64,000 nucleotides of DNA from Catonia carolina (Eukaryota > Arthropoda > Insecta > Hemiptera > Achilidae), in assembly GCA_035578175.1 (NCBI GenBank), contig JAQMRL010000001.1, positions 64,751,553 through 64,815,552 on the forward strand. The letters run 5' to 3'. Position numbers and translations under genes: made by a program. Below, one piece after another: positions 1 to 10,434 of this stretch. The stretch's first letter is position 1; each line of letters opens with the position of its first letter. The notes under the pieces are model-generated. The model was not told the origin of the DNA, ran no database searches, and was given only the letters and a program-made list of their open reading frames with translations.

Positions 1-916
1 TGTAATATGGCAGATTGTAAAGGAATTCAAACTAGAATAGAAAAGTTGAATATTGCATATTATTTGACAATAAACTATACATCAAAAAGTGCCTTCCTAG
101 AGAATTTAAATTCAGACACTATCAAACATTATTGTGACACTTATCTCTAAGGTCCGTTTCGGGATCTGGGTAAATTAAATAATTAAAAAAGTAATAATAA
201 TTAAAATACAAAAATTAATTGTATAATTATATTAATTAATTATATTTAATAAGTATAATTAAAAGATTTTTTAAAGTATTTATTACAACTAAAAATCACA
301 ATTTAATAGAGCAACTAAAATCTACAAGTAAATTACAATTAAATTACTTATTATAAATAAACTAATACCTATTATAATTAATTAATAACAAATATTAAAA
401 AACTTAACCAATTTACTAAATACTACTTACAAAAATTATACAGAATAGACGTAAAACAATACACAGTAACGCTGGCCTTCTCAAAATGTAACCGTTATAC
501 CCTACGAAATATACACTCGTCAAAGATTGAGCAAATACTGAACTCAGGGGCTGCTTATATACATGACGCTGTGGAAGTCACCAGAAGGGCAAAGATTTTC
601 GATACAACAATAAAAGTACAGAATCCTTTTGACGGCTTCTGAACAAATCTTAACAAACTGTAAACAAATTATAATTGAATAGACGGTGTTACAAAAAGGC
701 CAATTATCTAAATAGGTACTAGACTCTTTTACAATAGGCACTGTACCTGTACTATACAACCATTTATATAATACATAATATTTCTAACTATTTCTTGGAA
801 ACCCTATTTATCACTCTTATTACTTATGTTAACATTTTAAAATCTCGATCCTTCACGAGAGTTCTCTAACACTCTTTCCTTTTCAATATTGTCACAATAT
901 GTACAACTTTTTTTAG
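1..916. other. Intron or upstream DNA of the scramblase gene
   Basis: No exon was recognised here. Positions 170-470 are extremely AT-rich (runs of AATTA/TTAATT). The stretch ends in a pyrimidine-rich tract and AG at 915-916, the acceptor of the first recognisable scramblase exon, so it is most likely part of that gene's penultimate intron. Confidence 0.5.
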
Positions 917-1078
917 GTATTTTCACTCAATTCATCTTTGATGGTTGGAAAGATTTCAAAAAATTGGTCTGGTCTTATACCAGGAGCTTTCACAGATACA
1001 GATAATTTTGGGATAAATTTTCCTGTTGATTTGGATGTCCGGATGAAGGCTGTTATGCTTGGAGCATGCTTTTTAATT
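917..1078 (+). CDS. Phospholipid scramblase, penultimate coding exon (partial gene)
   Basis: Scramblases are single-pass membrane proteins that move phospholipids between bilayer leaflets in a calcium-dependent way. The exon is exactly 54 codons, runs from acceptor AG at 915-916 to donor GTAAGT at 1079, and is phase 0 at both ends. It reads VFSL, then GKISKNWSG, then the EF-hand-like calcium segment [15 protein letters not shown], then [12 protein letters not shown], the start of the C-terminal membrane helix. This order is the hallmark of the family C-terminus. The last exon at 2356 continues it in phase. Upstream exons (Pro-rich region, Cys cluster, beta-barrel) lie off the window. The family call is from motif recognition; the exact paralogue cannot be told. 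Confidence 0.9.
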
Positions 1079-2355
1079 GTAAGTCACGTGTTTACATCAG
1101 TATTCGTTTACAGAGGTATGATAGGCTTTTTTAAATTATTTACAGTTAGTTTATTGAATTTTTTTGTATTTTATTATGTTCCTTATTTTTTGTGAGATTT
1201 GTTTTTTGACATTTGTTAAAATGAAGTATATAGTAAAGTAAAGCACTTTTTGAAATGTTGACTCCTTTTGCAATCATGAAAGTACAAAAAATTTAATAAT
1301 ATTTTCGTCTTGGGTGTAAAGTACCGTAATATATTACATTATCCAAATATAGCCATTTAATTTTGGGATTGTGTAGATGTTTTGTTACGGTTTATTCAGA
1401 AATTTTTTTCTGTGTAAAAAGTGTTCATAAAATGTTTTACTGGTGTAAGTACTGTTTGTTTTGTGCAACTTTATGTTAAAAAATATTAATGCAAGAAGGT
1501 TTACACAGAAGGGTTTACTTTATACATTTATTTAGGAGTTTTAAAGCTCTGAAAACCTTCCTTTGGATAATAAGCTATCCTTTATGTTTAACCTATATAT
1601 CATAATTTGTGATAAATATAAAAAAATCCTATAAGAAGAACTTATAAAACAGAAAGATATACTAACACATTCATCTATTGTTCACTTCTTGATGATTTTT
1701 GGAGAAAACTTTTTTACAGTTATAAAGACTGCCTTAAGGACTCTGTTTGTAGTGTAACCTACTCAAATTTCATAGTCTCAGTTTCAATTACTGGCTAGGA
1801 TTTTGAAGTAAACAAACATAAATGTTTTAAACTATGTAGTCAACAGTCTCTAACCAAAAATTTTGTATAATTGAACATTTTAGAATTTTTTGGGTTACAT
1901 TGATCGGCTTCAACTATGTAATTTGATCACATTGTGTGTTAAAAACTGTGTAGATAATATGGATAGCTTTAGCGTACATCATCCCCATTTTACTCTTAAG
2001 GTGCAACCAGTTGGAATGTAAATGCAGTAGGTTTTCTGTTAAACTTCTTAGGAGCAGACGTGCTAAATTTTAGATGTATATCTTATTGGGAGGTTAGAGA
2101 TCTGTCAGCCAACAAATGTTCTTTTGGGAAGACAAGACCAAATGATGTTGTTGAGGGACTCGTTTGGATTCACATTATGCAAATGTAGTAATTTCATTTT
2201 TCGGATTCTGTAGATGTTTTGTTTTGGTTTCTTCAGAATTTATTTTAAATAATATTGATAATTTTACTCAAATTCCTCAGTTTAGTATGTAACTATAGAA
2301 TAATAGTGCATCATCAAAGCATTTCATTACCTGCTATATTTTTATTTTACATCAG
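1079..2355 (+). other. Last intron of the scramblase gene
   Basis: It is bounded by donor GTAAGT at 1079 and acceptor ATCAG ending at 2355. It holds a diverged direct repeat (about 1341-1412 and 2166-2240, sharing a TGTAGATGTTTTGTT core). It also holds a roughly 50-bp fragment at about 2110-2160 that duplicates part of the Mutator-like transposase remnant at about 2983-3030. No other coding sequence was seen. Confidence 0.6.
2110..2160 (-). repeat. Second short fragment of the Mutator-like transposase
   Basis: CCAACAAATGTTCTTTTGGG and the following bases up to GATGTTGTTGAG repeat positions about 2983-3030 inside the transposase remnant with very few differences. It lies in the last scramblase intron, so a second, mostly lost copy or a local duplication is implied. 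Confidence 0.6.
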
Positions 2356-2385
2356 GATATTATGTTTTTCGAAAAATCAAATTAA
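2356..2385 (+). CDS. Phospholipid scramblase, terminal coding exon
   Basis: After acceptor ATCAG the sequence reads DIMFFEKSN and stops at TAA 2383-2385. It joins in phase to the GACFLI end of the previous exon, giving GACFLI-DIMFFE where family members have GACFLI-DFMFFE. The short tail after the membrane helix is normal for scramblases, whose C-terminus is a few extracellular residues. No clean AATAAA is seen before the Mutator-like element that begins about 130 bp downstream, so the 3' end of the transcript is undefined. Confidence 0.85.
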   Translation, partial: DIMFFEKSN

Positions 2386-2515
2386 AGAAAATGATTGCCC
2401 TGGAATGTTTTAAATTCTTTAAATTTAAGGTATGTACAGATTTTTTTTGTTTTTATTCATTTATAATTATGTTTATATGTATCATAAATAATTTGTAATA
2501 ATATATAAAATACAT

Positions 2516-3677
2516 TGTTTGTTTAAAAGAAAACTACAAAATCCTGCATAAGGAACTAGTAATTGGTGCAAGGAAGTAGCTCTAAAAATTTGGTAAGGAT
2601 ATCTTATACGGTTTTTGAAATATCTGTCCCCAAAATTTAAAAAACATAATTTCCGGAAAATTAAGAAAACAAAATAATGTCCCGTTACTCACCATTAGTA
2701 ATGTCCAGAACTGTAGGAACAGTTGTTTGGATCTTCCTCAGCTTCAAATAAATCTTCTAGTTTCCTTCTACTCAATGTTCTGTTCTGTCTAATGTTTTTT
2801 CTCGAGGTCTTCCATCTGCTTCTCAGCTTTCCGAACTCGATTGTGGTCCAGTCGTTTCATCGCTTCAACCAAATGTTGTCCCACTTTCAGTCCCAAGTGT
2901 TCAAAAAGTTTACATTTGCTGATATTTCCATCATTGAAGGACAAAACTGCTTCGTAAACACCAAAATGAAGTGTTGTTATGCCAACAAATGTTCTTTTGG
3001 GAAGACGAGACCAAATGATGTTGTTGAGTGTTTTTCCCTTCAAACACTTTCGTAGCAACTCTGGATTAGCTAAGCTTTGAAAGATATGTTTAACTTGGTT
3101 CATTACTACTTCTGGCAAGTGAAAATGTTTTTTATGGCCATATGGCTTCTTGGTTTTCACAGCTTTAGTGTATTTGCACCAGCTGTCATCATCTTGCGGA
3201 CAAAGTTGATGAGTAACCATTTCATTGCTTGACTTTACATGAAAATATACTGCCCACACTGCTTTTTTCATGGCTTCCAGGCTATGAACATTTCTTCTGA
3301 TTGCTAATCCATAAAATATTTGTAACTTTTTTATGGCAGCATCAGTTAAACGGTTTTTACCTCCCAGCGGTTTTCCATCTGCTAGTTTTACACCACGTTT
3401 CTTTCATTTTAATTCACGTAGCCTTTCTAATTCCAAACTGAGTTGCTAGACCTGCCACTGACTTCTTAGAAAATTGTAAGGTCTTATGACAATACCTACA
3501 ATGAGTAACGGGACATTATTTTGTTTTCTTAATTTTCCGGAAATTATGTTTTTTAAGTTTTGGGGACAGATATTTCAAAATCCGTACAAGATATCCTTAC
3601 CAAATTTTAGAGCTACTTCCTTGCAACAATTACTAGTTCCTTACACAGGATGTTGAAGTTTTCTTTTAAACAAACAG
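2516..3677 (-). mobile_element. Mutator-like DNA transposon remnant with long inverted repeats
   Basis: About 176-bp inverted repeats at 2516-2691 and 3502-3677 match almost throughout (outer end TGTTTGTTTAAAAGAAAACT, inner end CCCGTTACTCA). Between them lies a minus-strand coding remnant of the transposase C-terminal region. Long inverted repeats plus this protein type fit a Mutator-like element. No 8-10 bp target duplication could be seen at the ends, so the outer boundaries may be off by some bases. Confidence 0.75.
2789..3440 (-). pseudogene. Mutator-like transposase C-terminal fragment
   Basis: The open part (160 codons, 2789-3271) can be read upstream in the same frame to about 3410. 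Features in order: GGKNRLTDAAIKKLQ, YGLAIRRN, EAMKKAVWAVYFH, CPQDDDSWCKY, a LPEVV segment, NPELLRKCLKGKT, NNIIWSRLPKRTF, LHFGVYEAVLSFNDG, and EHLGL. This is a widespread arthropod transposase-derived protein grouped with Mutator-like transposases. Beyond about 3410 the frame breaks, although CRYCHKTLQFSKKS-like coding appears in another frame up to the right inverted repeat. The usual residues between KCLKGKT and NNIIWS are missing, so a small deletion is likely. It is a dead fragment with the DDE core absent. Confidence 0.7.
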
Positions 3678-3888
3678 AGTTATTAATTTATTTAGTAATT
3701 TTTTTCAATAAAAAAATCAAATTTTTTTCAAAAAAATTAAAAAATTTTTTTTTAGTGATATTGGAAAAAGCTTGTGGGGGAACTAGAGTAAGAACCATTC
3801 TTTCAAACAAAAAAAAATTATGGCTCTAGGTGTTATAGTTTTTAAGATATGAGTCCCAAATATAACAATTTTTGTACAACAATAAGTC

Positions 3889-4215
3889 TTTTTACTTTTG
3901 CTTACCCTATATAGGGAAGGAAATTATTATTTTCAGCCCCCTGAACCCAAAAAAACATGTTTTTAGAGATTGGTGTGTTTGTTCGTGGGCCTGCGTGCAT
4001 GCGAACAAAATATCTCAAGAATGTAATATCATACAAAGTTGGTTAGGTACCACTAGGGAACCCGACGACAAACATAAATACAAACATAAATTTTTTCCTA
4101 TTTTTATAAAATTCGGTCTACCGCAAATAGTAGTTTTTCACTTTTTTTGTCATTTTCTTAAAAACGGCTTCTATGTTGTTTTTTAAAAAGAATGTAGTAC
4201 TGTATTTGCGAAACT
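3889..4215 (+). repeat. Family A repeat, copy 1 (5' part, diverged)
   Basis: It starts with the TTTTTACTTTTGCTTACC form of the family A left end, followed by a CCTATATAGGGAAGG palindrome. It then has the CCCAAAAAAACATG block, a degenerate GT-rich spot, a GAACAAAATATCTCAAGAA block and a CGACGACAAAC block. It fades near 4215, so only the first third of the element is present. Confidence 0.6.
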
Positions 4216-5067
4216 TTTTTTAAAAATTGTCACATATATTATTCACTTGTATTTTTCTGTTTTTTGTTTTTCTGAGTAGACTATTAAAGGTTGGGTATTA
4301 TTGATATTTGTTAAAAATGGGTATACCTAGACCATCTGAAGTAATTTATAAAGAGCAGAACTCCAGAGACATCTCTCTACGAATTTACAAAAATATATAT
4401 CTTTATTAACACCTCCCTGTTACAAAAAATAAAATGTTCTTTTGGTGTCTTCAACGTATCACGAAATACCAGTGGATCAAAATAATGGAAAACCAAAGAT
4501 GATATCATATTGTAATAGCTGTATTTTCCCGAGCAATGTGTTCTCATTTAGTGGTCTGCCTTGCTGTAAATATTGTTGTGAAAATAATTAATCAAAAATT
4601 TTGGTAAAGGAGTTTCCACACAAGTGATTTTCCTTGTGTTAACATTTTAGTATGTATCATTAAATACAATTATTTCTGTCAGAAACATTTTAACTAATTA
4701 AATATTTTGAATTTTTAAGTTATAACATTTTAAAGCTGATTAATTTTTTTAATGTATCAGGTAAGACAAGTTTTTAATATCATATAAAATAAAAACCAAT
4801 GAAAAATTTCAGGTCTTTTATTGAATGTATACACAAAATATGTGTAACTAACATGAGTATACTTGATGACAGTTGAGACTACTGAGTAGTATTGGCCATG
4901 TATTCCTTATGGGAGTTTGGAACTACTGTTCATGATGACATTTAGATATCGTACTACTGCCTTTGCAAAAACAAGTAAATTGTACTATATTTATTCCTAA
5001 TTGTTTTTGCTACATAACGTAGTATTTTTTACTTATTTATTTCATAATTGTTAATGTTGTACCATTA
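4216..5067. other. AT-rich intergenic DNA, nothing recognised
   Basis: No splice-flanked coding stretch, RNA gene or familiar repeat was seen. The DNA is AT-rich with many short T and A runs. Confidence 0.5.
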
Positions 5068-5068
5068 T

Positions 5069-5243
5069 GCCGGCCACATTGGCGTAGTTTGGTAATGTGC
5101 TCGCCTCTCATCGTACAATCTTGGGTTTGATCCCATTCAGGCACGGCATATTTTCATACGTTACAAAAAAATCATTTCATCCTTCACTGTCTGCATTAGC
5201 AGTAATTGCAGAGCAGTCGGACATTAAACAAAAAAAAGAAAAA
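5069..5243 (+). repeat. tRNA-derived SINE, family 1
   Basis: The head GCCGGCCACATTGGCGTAGT resembles a polymerase III A box and GGGTTTGATCCCA is a B box. The body ends with a conserved segment GCATTAGCAGTAATTGCAGA, then GTCGGACATTAAAC and a short A-rich tail. The same head-body-tail order recurs in both orientations elsewhere in the window. No tRNA fold with an anticodon arm is retained, so it is a SINE rather than a tRNA gene. Confidence 0.75.
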
Positions 5244-7640
5244 AGTACCATAATCATATTATTATTGTCATATTTAGCCTACTTTCAATGTTTTAGAAGA
5301 TTGTAATTACTGTTAAAAAATGTTAAAAGTTTTAATATTGCTATGTACACAAACCAATAACTTAAAAACACAATTGAAATAAAAATATGTTTATAAAGAG
5401 TTTAAATAAAATAGTAAGGTCAGGCCTACCTGGTATGTTTATCTTTCAGAATTTTCATACTAAGTTAAAAAAAATTGCAAAATTGTATTTTATTAATTTA
5501 CACAATATTTTGTACATTCCATTCACAATCCTTTGTAATCATCTTCAATGTAAAAAATGTTACACTATTTTTAAATTAACCCTATTTTTAAATTGTTTTT
5601 AAACTAATATTATTCTAACAGTTGAGAATGCCTGAACACTATTTGAATCAGACCCGTCAGCACCCTCAGGTGCTCAGGTGCTGACGGGTCACTCAAGGGT
5701 GGTCACTCAGCACTCAGCACTCAGGTGGATAGTTTATAAGAGAATCTATGTCATCCTGCAGGTTATCGGTTTGCCACATTTCATCTTTGACTTCCAACAC
5801 ATGAGTAATGTTTCCATTGAGAAACATATTCACTTATTGCAGTAAATTGGTGATTGGCTTATTGCAGCATTGGTGATTAGTGTTTTACGTTTTCAGTTTT
5901 GAAAGTATTGTTATATTTGGCCACATACCTCATTACCTCATGCTCCACATGAGTCCAATAGGATTGAGTTCATAAAAAAACCAAAATAAAAATTTCAAGT
6001 TTTCACCATTCAACACAGAATTAAACAGGCATTAATTTTACTGTACAGTATGTTAAAATCAATACCATATTCTTTTAATAATATTGAGCTTCAAACTCAG
6101 GTTCCTATTATTTTTGATGCGGACTTTCATATTGTGAACCATACTGCTGCTCACTTGTAAAGTGTTTTGTAAGTTTTGTTTTACACTATTTCAGGTTGCG
6201 GCGTCTTATGCTTGAACTTCCAGGATTTCTCAGGAACTAGCTGTGCAGATGAACAAAATAACAAAAATGATGTTTTTTATCATAATTTTTGATTCCTATT
6301 TTTATAATTAATCACCAAAGCAACATTGATAAATAAGATACATAATATATATTTGCTGTAGTCATTGAATTAGCTACCAATTATTATTACTCTGAATATT
6401 TTTTATCGTTATCAAAAATTCTAGTAAACACTCATGCTTACCTGATATGTTTATGTAATTATTTGTTCTCTTGAACAGATAATATGACTACTTAGCATTT
6501 AAGTGACCTTGTATACATCAGTAAGGTTCTGGATTCAATATCAATTCTTTCAGTTATGAAAAATTATACATAGTGGTTTCAATTTCAATTTTTAAGTGAA
6601 GTATTCAATTGTAGTCGTTCAACTCTTTATTGTTCCTTTCAAACATTTTGCTGTTCACCTTCTAAGAAAGTTCATTACTCTGCTGAAATTTAATTTATAT
6701 TTATTTTTGTTGGTACAGTCTTTTCGTTGAGGACTATCTATTATTAACATGTAATTTGTCATTTATCCATTGCGTGAATTTTCTTTATTAATATATTTTA
6801 AAGCATTTCATCTGCATTAATACAGTTTTTCAGTTAAGTGTTTTTATGTAATGTATAAATTAATTTTTTTTTTATTAATTAATTATTTTTATATTTATAT
6901 GTGTACAATTTTGTGATTTTAATGTATATTTGATAACAGTACCGTGCATAATGTCGTAAGTAAATAATTCATGGTATAGTAATTCATGATTATTTATGTT
7001 TCATTTATTAAATAAAAAAATAATCAATTGGAGTTCTTAAATTTTTTGGTTTAAATCTTAAGGTATGAAATAGCTGAATGAATAGGGGGGATATAGCTGA
7101 AATCACCACAATACAATTTGGGTTTTGATATATCATCATTATTTCTCAAAAATGGAGAGGTGATTTCAAAATGTTTTTCTCTTTTTTGTAAATGTTTTTT
7201 TTTTAATTAATGGAAAATTCTGATGTTCACTCATTGTTTTAATATTTCAAAAAGACTTGTTAAATTATATCTCCCCTTTGTCATAATTATGATTTCTACA
7301 TAGCAAATAAAAGCTTAAAAAATTGTTATTTGGGCCAACAGCCCAAGAGTGTGTTCAAGCAAACTGATTTTATTGAGAAAGTCCCAAAAAGCCATTTTTC
7401 TTTTCTAGACTATACAGTTTATACAACTTGTGCATTTGTAGCAAAATAACTAACGTGGTGGCTTTTACTTGAAAGGACCCTTTAAGATTAAAAATTGTTA
7501 TTAATAACACTATTCTTAAGCACAACCGAACATTCGATTAAATGGCCTGACGCAATGTTTAAGGCAGGTTGTGGCAGAGAGCTTGTTGTTGACAAAAACA
7601 TACATTGTTTTAAATGATTATGTGGAATGGTTGTAACTAT
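5244..7640. other. Intergenic DNA with a perfect hairpin; no gene recognised
   Basis: The notable item is the 14-bp-stem hairpin at 5651-5690 with short CACTCAG tandem units after it. A possible acceptor at about 6194 (TATTTCAG) is followed by a 30-codon open stretch, but no donor or homology supports an exon. The rest is AT-rich and unassigned. Confidence 0.5.
5651..5690. repeat. Perfect 14-bp stem hairpin
   Basis: GACCCGTCAGCACC at 5651-5664 is exactly inverted at 5677-5690 around a 12-base loop. The stem is far more GC-rich than its surroundings. CACTCAG units follow directly. It is not part of any repeat recognised here. Confidence 0.85.
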
Positions 7641-8640
7641 GTTAACTACACTGTGGAGAATGGCTCACAGAAACATTGTTGAAATTTCATCATGTAATGG
7701 CAGTTTCGACTCTTTTGTATGGCAGTAAAACTTGGGCTTTTACGAGGAAAAGAAACTGAAATAGAAAACTGAGATTTTTTCCTTTATACCGCTATACATA
7801 TACCACTTTTTAAAATACAGTTTTCCATTATACAAATACAAATGTATGTACGAAGAATCCACTGTTGTGCTAAATATAGATGGTAAACTGACTCAATGCA
7901 TCCCCACAAACAAAGCATTAAACAATTAAGGGATGTCAATTATCACCCACACTTTTTTTTCGGTCGTGGAAAAGGGAAAATAGCTTAGGAATAAGACTTG
8001 GCAATGACTACCTCCTTAGTGCAGTTCTGTATGTAGATGAAATGGTTATGATACAGAAGTGAGGGATGACCTGCAACGAGCACTCTTCACACCCACCAAA
8101 AAGATGAAAAATACAATGTACAATATGCTAAAACTTAGTCTGCAATTTGAACATATCATCAAACAAGACAAAAGTTATGGCATTCTGTGGAAACACCCCA
8201 ATAAAAAATATAACAAAAAAATATATAGGCTACAAAAAAAATATATAGGCTACAAAAAAAATATGTATGTAAAAATATAAAAATATGAGTATATATTATA
8301 TATAAAAATATATATAGGCTACTAGAGCAAGTGATCCACTACAAGTATTTTGTACCTTGGAACTGATGTCTCTTATTAAGTTGAATATGACGTGAAAAAT
8401 GAGCTATCTACATGTAATGTCAACTGAGGCAAAAAAACAAGGTTAAAGTTTTAAAAGACAGTGGCAGTTCCAGCCTTGAGGTATGGCAGTGAAGCGTGGG
8501 TGATGAGGAGATGGAAAGAAAGAACATCCAAACTGGAGTCATGAAATTCTTAAGGTCTGTCAAGGGTTGTGCAAGACCAGACAGTATCAGAAATGAAGAT
8601 TTATGGCAGGAAATTGGGAATTTTTCCACTTAAAACAAAA
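7640..8640 (+). mobile_element. Non-LTR retrotransposon remnants (reverse transcriptase and C-terminal part)
   Basis: Three decayed pieces lie head to tail. About 7690-7765 reads as MAVSTLLYGSKTWAF, the 'P-T-LLYG-E-W' block that follows the reverse transcriptase. About 8000-8240 reads AVLYVDEMVMIQ then DDLQRALFT, a degraded YADD catalytic block and downstream helix. About 8440-8635 reads KTVAVPALRYGSEAWVMRR and, after a frameshift, an RxDxIRNED-like segment. Stops and frameshifts are frequent. The order (LLYG block before YADD block) shows at least two separate insertions. Confidence 0.6.
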
Positions 8641-9585
8641 TTTAACCTAACTTAAATTATCTAACCTGAAATTCACTATCGCTTCTAACCTTATGAAACA
8701 GGAGAACAAATTACAAATAATTTATTTACAAAATATTTATAAACCTTAATGGCAACCTTAACGGTAGTCAGTGGCATATATAGATAATATTTTTGGGGGC
8801 TAAGACCAATGTTATATTAGGTAATTTGGGTAATAAAGTAGTTACACTCAATGTTTTATATTAGTTTTTACAGCCAAATTCAGAGGGTAAAATATAACTA
8901 CATTCTTTGAATATTGTTTTAAAGGGTTTAAACAAAACAAAGTGAATGTTTGACAACCCAAAAATATGGTATATTATAGATTATAAAATTAACAATACAG
9001 CGAATACATAGGCCTATACAAAAAATGAGCAACAAATTATGGATAACAATAAATTCACATTAGTTAATTTTTTCTTAAATTTTCTCATTTCAGAGGGGGT
9101 CTGGGCCCTTGGCCCCTCTTGTATTCACCACTGAGTTATATACAAATATTTATAAACCTTAATGGTAACCTTAACCTTAAGTGGTAGGCCTATAACAGAA
9201 AAGATCCGAAACTATGTGATTGATTTTTCTATGAAGGGTCAAGGGTTTTACAAAGGAGAACTGAATTTAAGTATATAAGTTGAAGAAACTAAGTGCAAAT
9301 GAGATAGTCTATTATTAATGCAATTATTAATGGATGGAGGATTTTCACAGAATTAACAGGTTGACTGCTGTGAGACATATTTTTATGTCTCAGTTCGTAT
9401 TACCAGATATGCCTCGAGACTCATATCAGTGTCTCATTTTTGTCGTTTTTGACTTACTCTGGTATTGAACATTATGCTGACATTAGAAATGTTCTTAGCG
9501 TTTTTTACTCAGTTGTTATGTTATATTGTATTCAACATTAATTTTGGCACTTTTTAAAAAAAGAAAAATTGTGGCTGCCTCCAGA
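8641..9585. other. Intergenic DNA, nothing recognised
   Basis: The short phrase AACCTTAATGG(C/T)AACCTTAAC recurs at about 8745-8765 and 9155-9175, a small local duplication. It contains two TAGGCCTA octamers (9009, 9185). No coding or RNA signal was seen. Confidence 0.4.
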
Positions 9586-9730
9586 CTTAGTGATTACTGC
9601 GCTTGCTTATTAACGGAAGGTCCCAGGTTTGATTTTTAAATACGGTTTGGGAATTATGGGATCAAACCCCATTGTTTCATTACTTCAAAGTAGTCGCTAA
9701 TAACCAAAATGTTTATACCACTTAAAATGA
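9583..9730 (+). repeat. Diverged SINE, family 2
   Basis: It has a GTGGCTGCCTCC head, a GGTCCCAGGTTTGATTTT B-box-like stretch, and the family 2 tail TAGTCGCTAATAACCAAAAT. Identity to the other copies is low, so this is an old insertion. Confidence 0.5.
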
Positions 9731-10434
9731 GGAAATCCGTATTTTCATATGGAAGGGCACAATACGTTCGTTGTTCAAAATTATGCATGTCTTAATAACA
9801 AAAATTATTTTGCTAATTTATGCGAGGCAGATTCTTGTATCAATTTTATTTCTTACTAGTATAGATTTTATATACTACATATTTATAGACTACATATATA
9901 GATTTTATATACTCATTGCATAAAATGAGGATAAAATTGTAGCATTTCTGGCAAGACCAGCCAGGTTGAATAGCAGTCAACCTGTTAATAGAGATAGAAT
10001 AAAATTCCAAAGCAGATGCTGGGATACAGGCCTGAGTGAAGAAGAAACTTGGGAAGATCTGTGCAATGCTAGGATTAGTTTATTTTAATTACAGATATCT
10101 AATGAAAAGCAATACATTTTGACAATACAGGTTAAATGGGCTGTACAGAAGAAAGAAGAAGAAAACAATTTGTTATTGAGTAAAGTGAGAAAAATTATAA
10201 TGTAAAACAAAGAAAATTATAATGGATAATAGTCTACTGTGTGTACTGTGCTGGAAGACTTGCTTGGGAATTGATCCCAGTGCCCCATCAAAGAACCCAG
10301 TTGTGTAATATAATAATTACACCCAGGTGTAGGTAATACTATAAGAATAACAAGAAAAGACAGTATTCTTGGTCAAATTGTTTTCATTTAATAACAGTAT
10401 TCTTGTTATTATAGTCAGTACTATATATTGTATA
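9731..10434. other. Intergenic DNA with a possible LINE 3' scrap
   Basis: About 9995-10080 can be read as CWDTGLSEEETWEDLCNAR, which resembles the end of a retrotransposon ORF. It is too short to assign. The remainder is unassigned. Confidence 0.3.

Noticed and set aside
938..1195. Open frame of 85 codons treated as a stand-alone small gene
   Set aside because: Codons up to 1078 are a scramblase exon ending at a GTAAGT donor. The rest of the frame is intron read-through, and the frame begins with TTG, not ATG.
2723..3055. Plus-strand 110-codon frame
   Set aside because: It is antisense to the Mutator-like transposase remnant, whose minus-strand protein is recognisable.
6195..6292. Possible exon after TATTTCAG with about 30 open codons
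   Set aside because: No donor, no homology, and no phase partner among the known exons.
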